From Corticium candelabrum (lineage: Eukaryota; Porifera; Homoscleromorpha; Homosclerophorida; Plakinidae): DNA of 64,000 nt. Every line of letters starts with the position of its first letter. Within the stretch, counting starts at the first letter, position 1. Of this stretch, positions 63,301-64,000 are shown one piece after another. The position numbers and the translations under genes are program-made. Where the stretch lies: the NCBI RefSeq assembly GCF_963422355.1, contig NC_085096.1:6534717-6598716 (forward strand). Reading direction: 5' to 3'. The notes under the pieces are model-generated. The model was not told where the DNA came from and made no database searches. It saw only the letters and a program-made list of their open reading frames with translations.

Positions 63301-63621
63301 ACGGATAGGAGAAAGACACGTTTCAGTAACCGTGTGTCGTCACCATGAAGTAAGTCACTAACTCGCAAATGGGTTTCCATAATCCAGTTTACTTGGCCAG
63401 ACAAAAGAGTCCTTCTTTCTGTACTAGTCAAGAGTCAGCAACATCATGACATTCCACAAAACGGGATCTACGTAATTCACAACCTCGTTCAGTTGAATTG
63501 TATGGATGTTCGACAAGTCAAACTGTGACAGTTTTGTGGTAGCAGCTTGTAACCTACTGTTCATATCGAGGCATACAGGTAGTGTGTCAGAAACCTTTAC
63601 ATTCTCCATATGCCTAGACAA
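60309..63621 (-). pseudogene. Large unnamed mobile-element-like protein with PIN/FEN-like nuclease C-terminus, in fragments
   Basis: Minus-strand pieces in apparent order. 63621-63424 (NEVVNYVDPVLWNVMMLL). 63431-63156 (KRVFLLSVMLHCVNSHCSLP, YSGSAELPSILNRLGATSS). 63116-62740 (NPSSFCTASIDNIDNCPFAS; ASKKPRRRNMPF). 62690-62244 (YVVVAGDAKTYCHLVDLKKM; WLLPFPGDWHISNNMQSVIM KVYWDGGLRNF). 62160-61640 (LDEAHEMLINRETKACLTRI). 61626-61210. 61220-60309 (VAVLDGMFLVH; IHVVFDDPCTPGISPKSIER; HEEGDSRVWRHAF; TILTYSPDTDTYHIGLPLLE). The last motifs have the spacing and acids of a PIN/FEN-type nuclease active site (DD, E-x2-D, DTD). I have seen similar unnamed proteins in sponge, cnidarian and mollusc gene sets, but cannot verify that here. 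Frame changes between pieces mean either introns or decay. Confidence 0.6.
60329..60372. repeat. (CCCT)n simple repeat
   Basis: About 44 bp of CCCTCC/CCTT repeat at the junction between the PIN-like frame and the Merlin relic. The frame reads GREGGREEGREGG through it, so the natural C-terminus of the upstream protein probably lies before 60380. Confidence 0.93.
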
Positions 63622-64000
63622 CTAGCTAGGTCATACTGATCTACACAGCTAGCAACATAAAACAATCATTGCAAAGTAAAATACGCAAGAACAGTATCAA
63701 TGAAATCCTCACCGACGGACAAGAAGAGGAGAAGCAAACGACAAAGCAACGAGATTTTGAACACCAACCACCTTGTCAAAACCGATGTTAACTGGAAGGT
63801 GGGAAACTGCAAACAATTCCACCCCTTAATTTTGACCAAAGTAGTCGGCTCTGTATGGTACAGGGTTGAGCAAAGTCGCAGCTCCTTGCCTTCTGGCTCT
63901 AACAGTCTTTGGCTGACTTGAGAGAGAACCGCTCTAGGCAACGATACAGCCAGTCTAATCTACTTCTGGTAAAACAGTTAGTAGATATGTGGCCACCCGT

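Noticed and set aside
3178..64000. CRISPR array or prokaryotic operon interpretation of the repeats
   Set aside because: Repeats are pure microsatellites or transposon ends without unique spacers, and genes contain spliceosomal introns.

Overview
The window looks like metazoan nuclear DNA. Short GT-AG introns split coding exons, and microsatellites such as (CA)n, (TA)n, (GTAT)n and (GGCA)n are abundant. Almost every recognisable protein belongs to a eukaryotic mobile element. The few host-like pieces (a receptor-tyrosine-kinase relic, a small secreted glycoprotein, a MYND-finger relic, a possible BEN-like protein) fit an animal with compact introns, perhaps an early-branching one such as a sponge or cnidarian. 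That placement is inference. No rRNA, tRNA or CRISPR was recognised, and there is no bacterial gene organisation.

Layout. 1-1024: 3' part of a Tc1 transposon. 2320-3085: LINE relic. 3724-4607: three spliced exons of a host-like gene. 4896-6725: dead Ty3/gypsy pol. 7290-8378: dead piggyBac gene. 10795-21542: a block of retroelements all on the minus strand. It holds an intact 1,111-codon R2-superclade (restriction-like endonuclease) non-LTR retroelement, a 5'-truncated relative, and a 2,084-codon open frame in which Ty3/gypsy gag-protease-RT runs in frame into a second non-LTR RT and nuclease. A gypsy LTR and primer-binding site end this block. 21577-23735: a Tigger/pogo element and a Tc1-derived MITE, both next to (TA)n tracts. 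24077-28408: a CACTA-like transposase gene whose intron carries a 5'-truncated LINE and a 600-bp compound microsatellite.

30080-36793: a Crypton (tyrosine recombinase), two gypsy relics (one with LTR and PBS), and a hAT element with its TIRs. 38474-39860: decayed tyrosine kinase. 42883-43943: the best host gene in the window, three exons, 221 aa, secreted. 45458-48005: a Harbinger-like element, then a 1.3-kb element with about 340-bp inverted arms. 48936-49261: candidate host exons. 49560-52435: a pogo fragment and a Penelope-like element, the latter split by a hAT element that encodes an intact 251-aa zinc-finger plus dimerisation-domain protein with no catalytic core. 52448-54008: a foldback hairpin and a second Crypton copy. 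54084-60312: pogo, Helitron, MYND, MITE and Merlin relics. 60309-63621: fragments of a large protein family with PIN/FEN-like nuclease motifs and a second acidic motif set.

The most interesting signals are: (1) the gypsy/non-LTR chimeric frame; (2) repeated insertion of unrelated elements at microsatellites; (3) arrays of a 22-bp palindrome at the 3' end of both Crypton copies; (4) the intact core-less hAT protein; (5) the PIN-like/GDAKTY-PGDWH family at the right edge. No homology search could be run, so family names rest on motif recognition.
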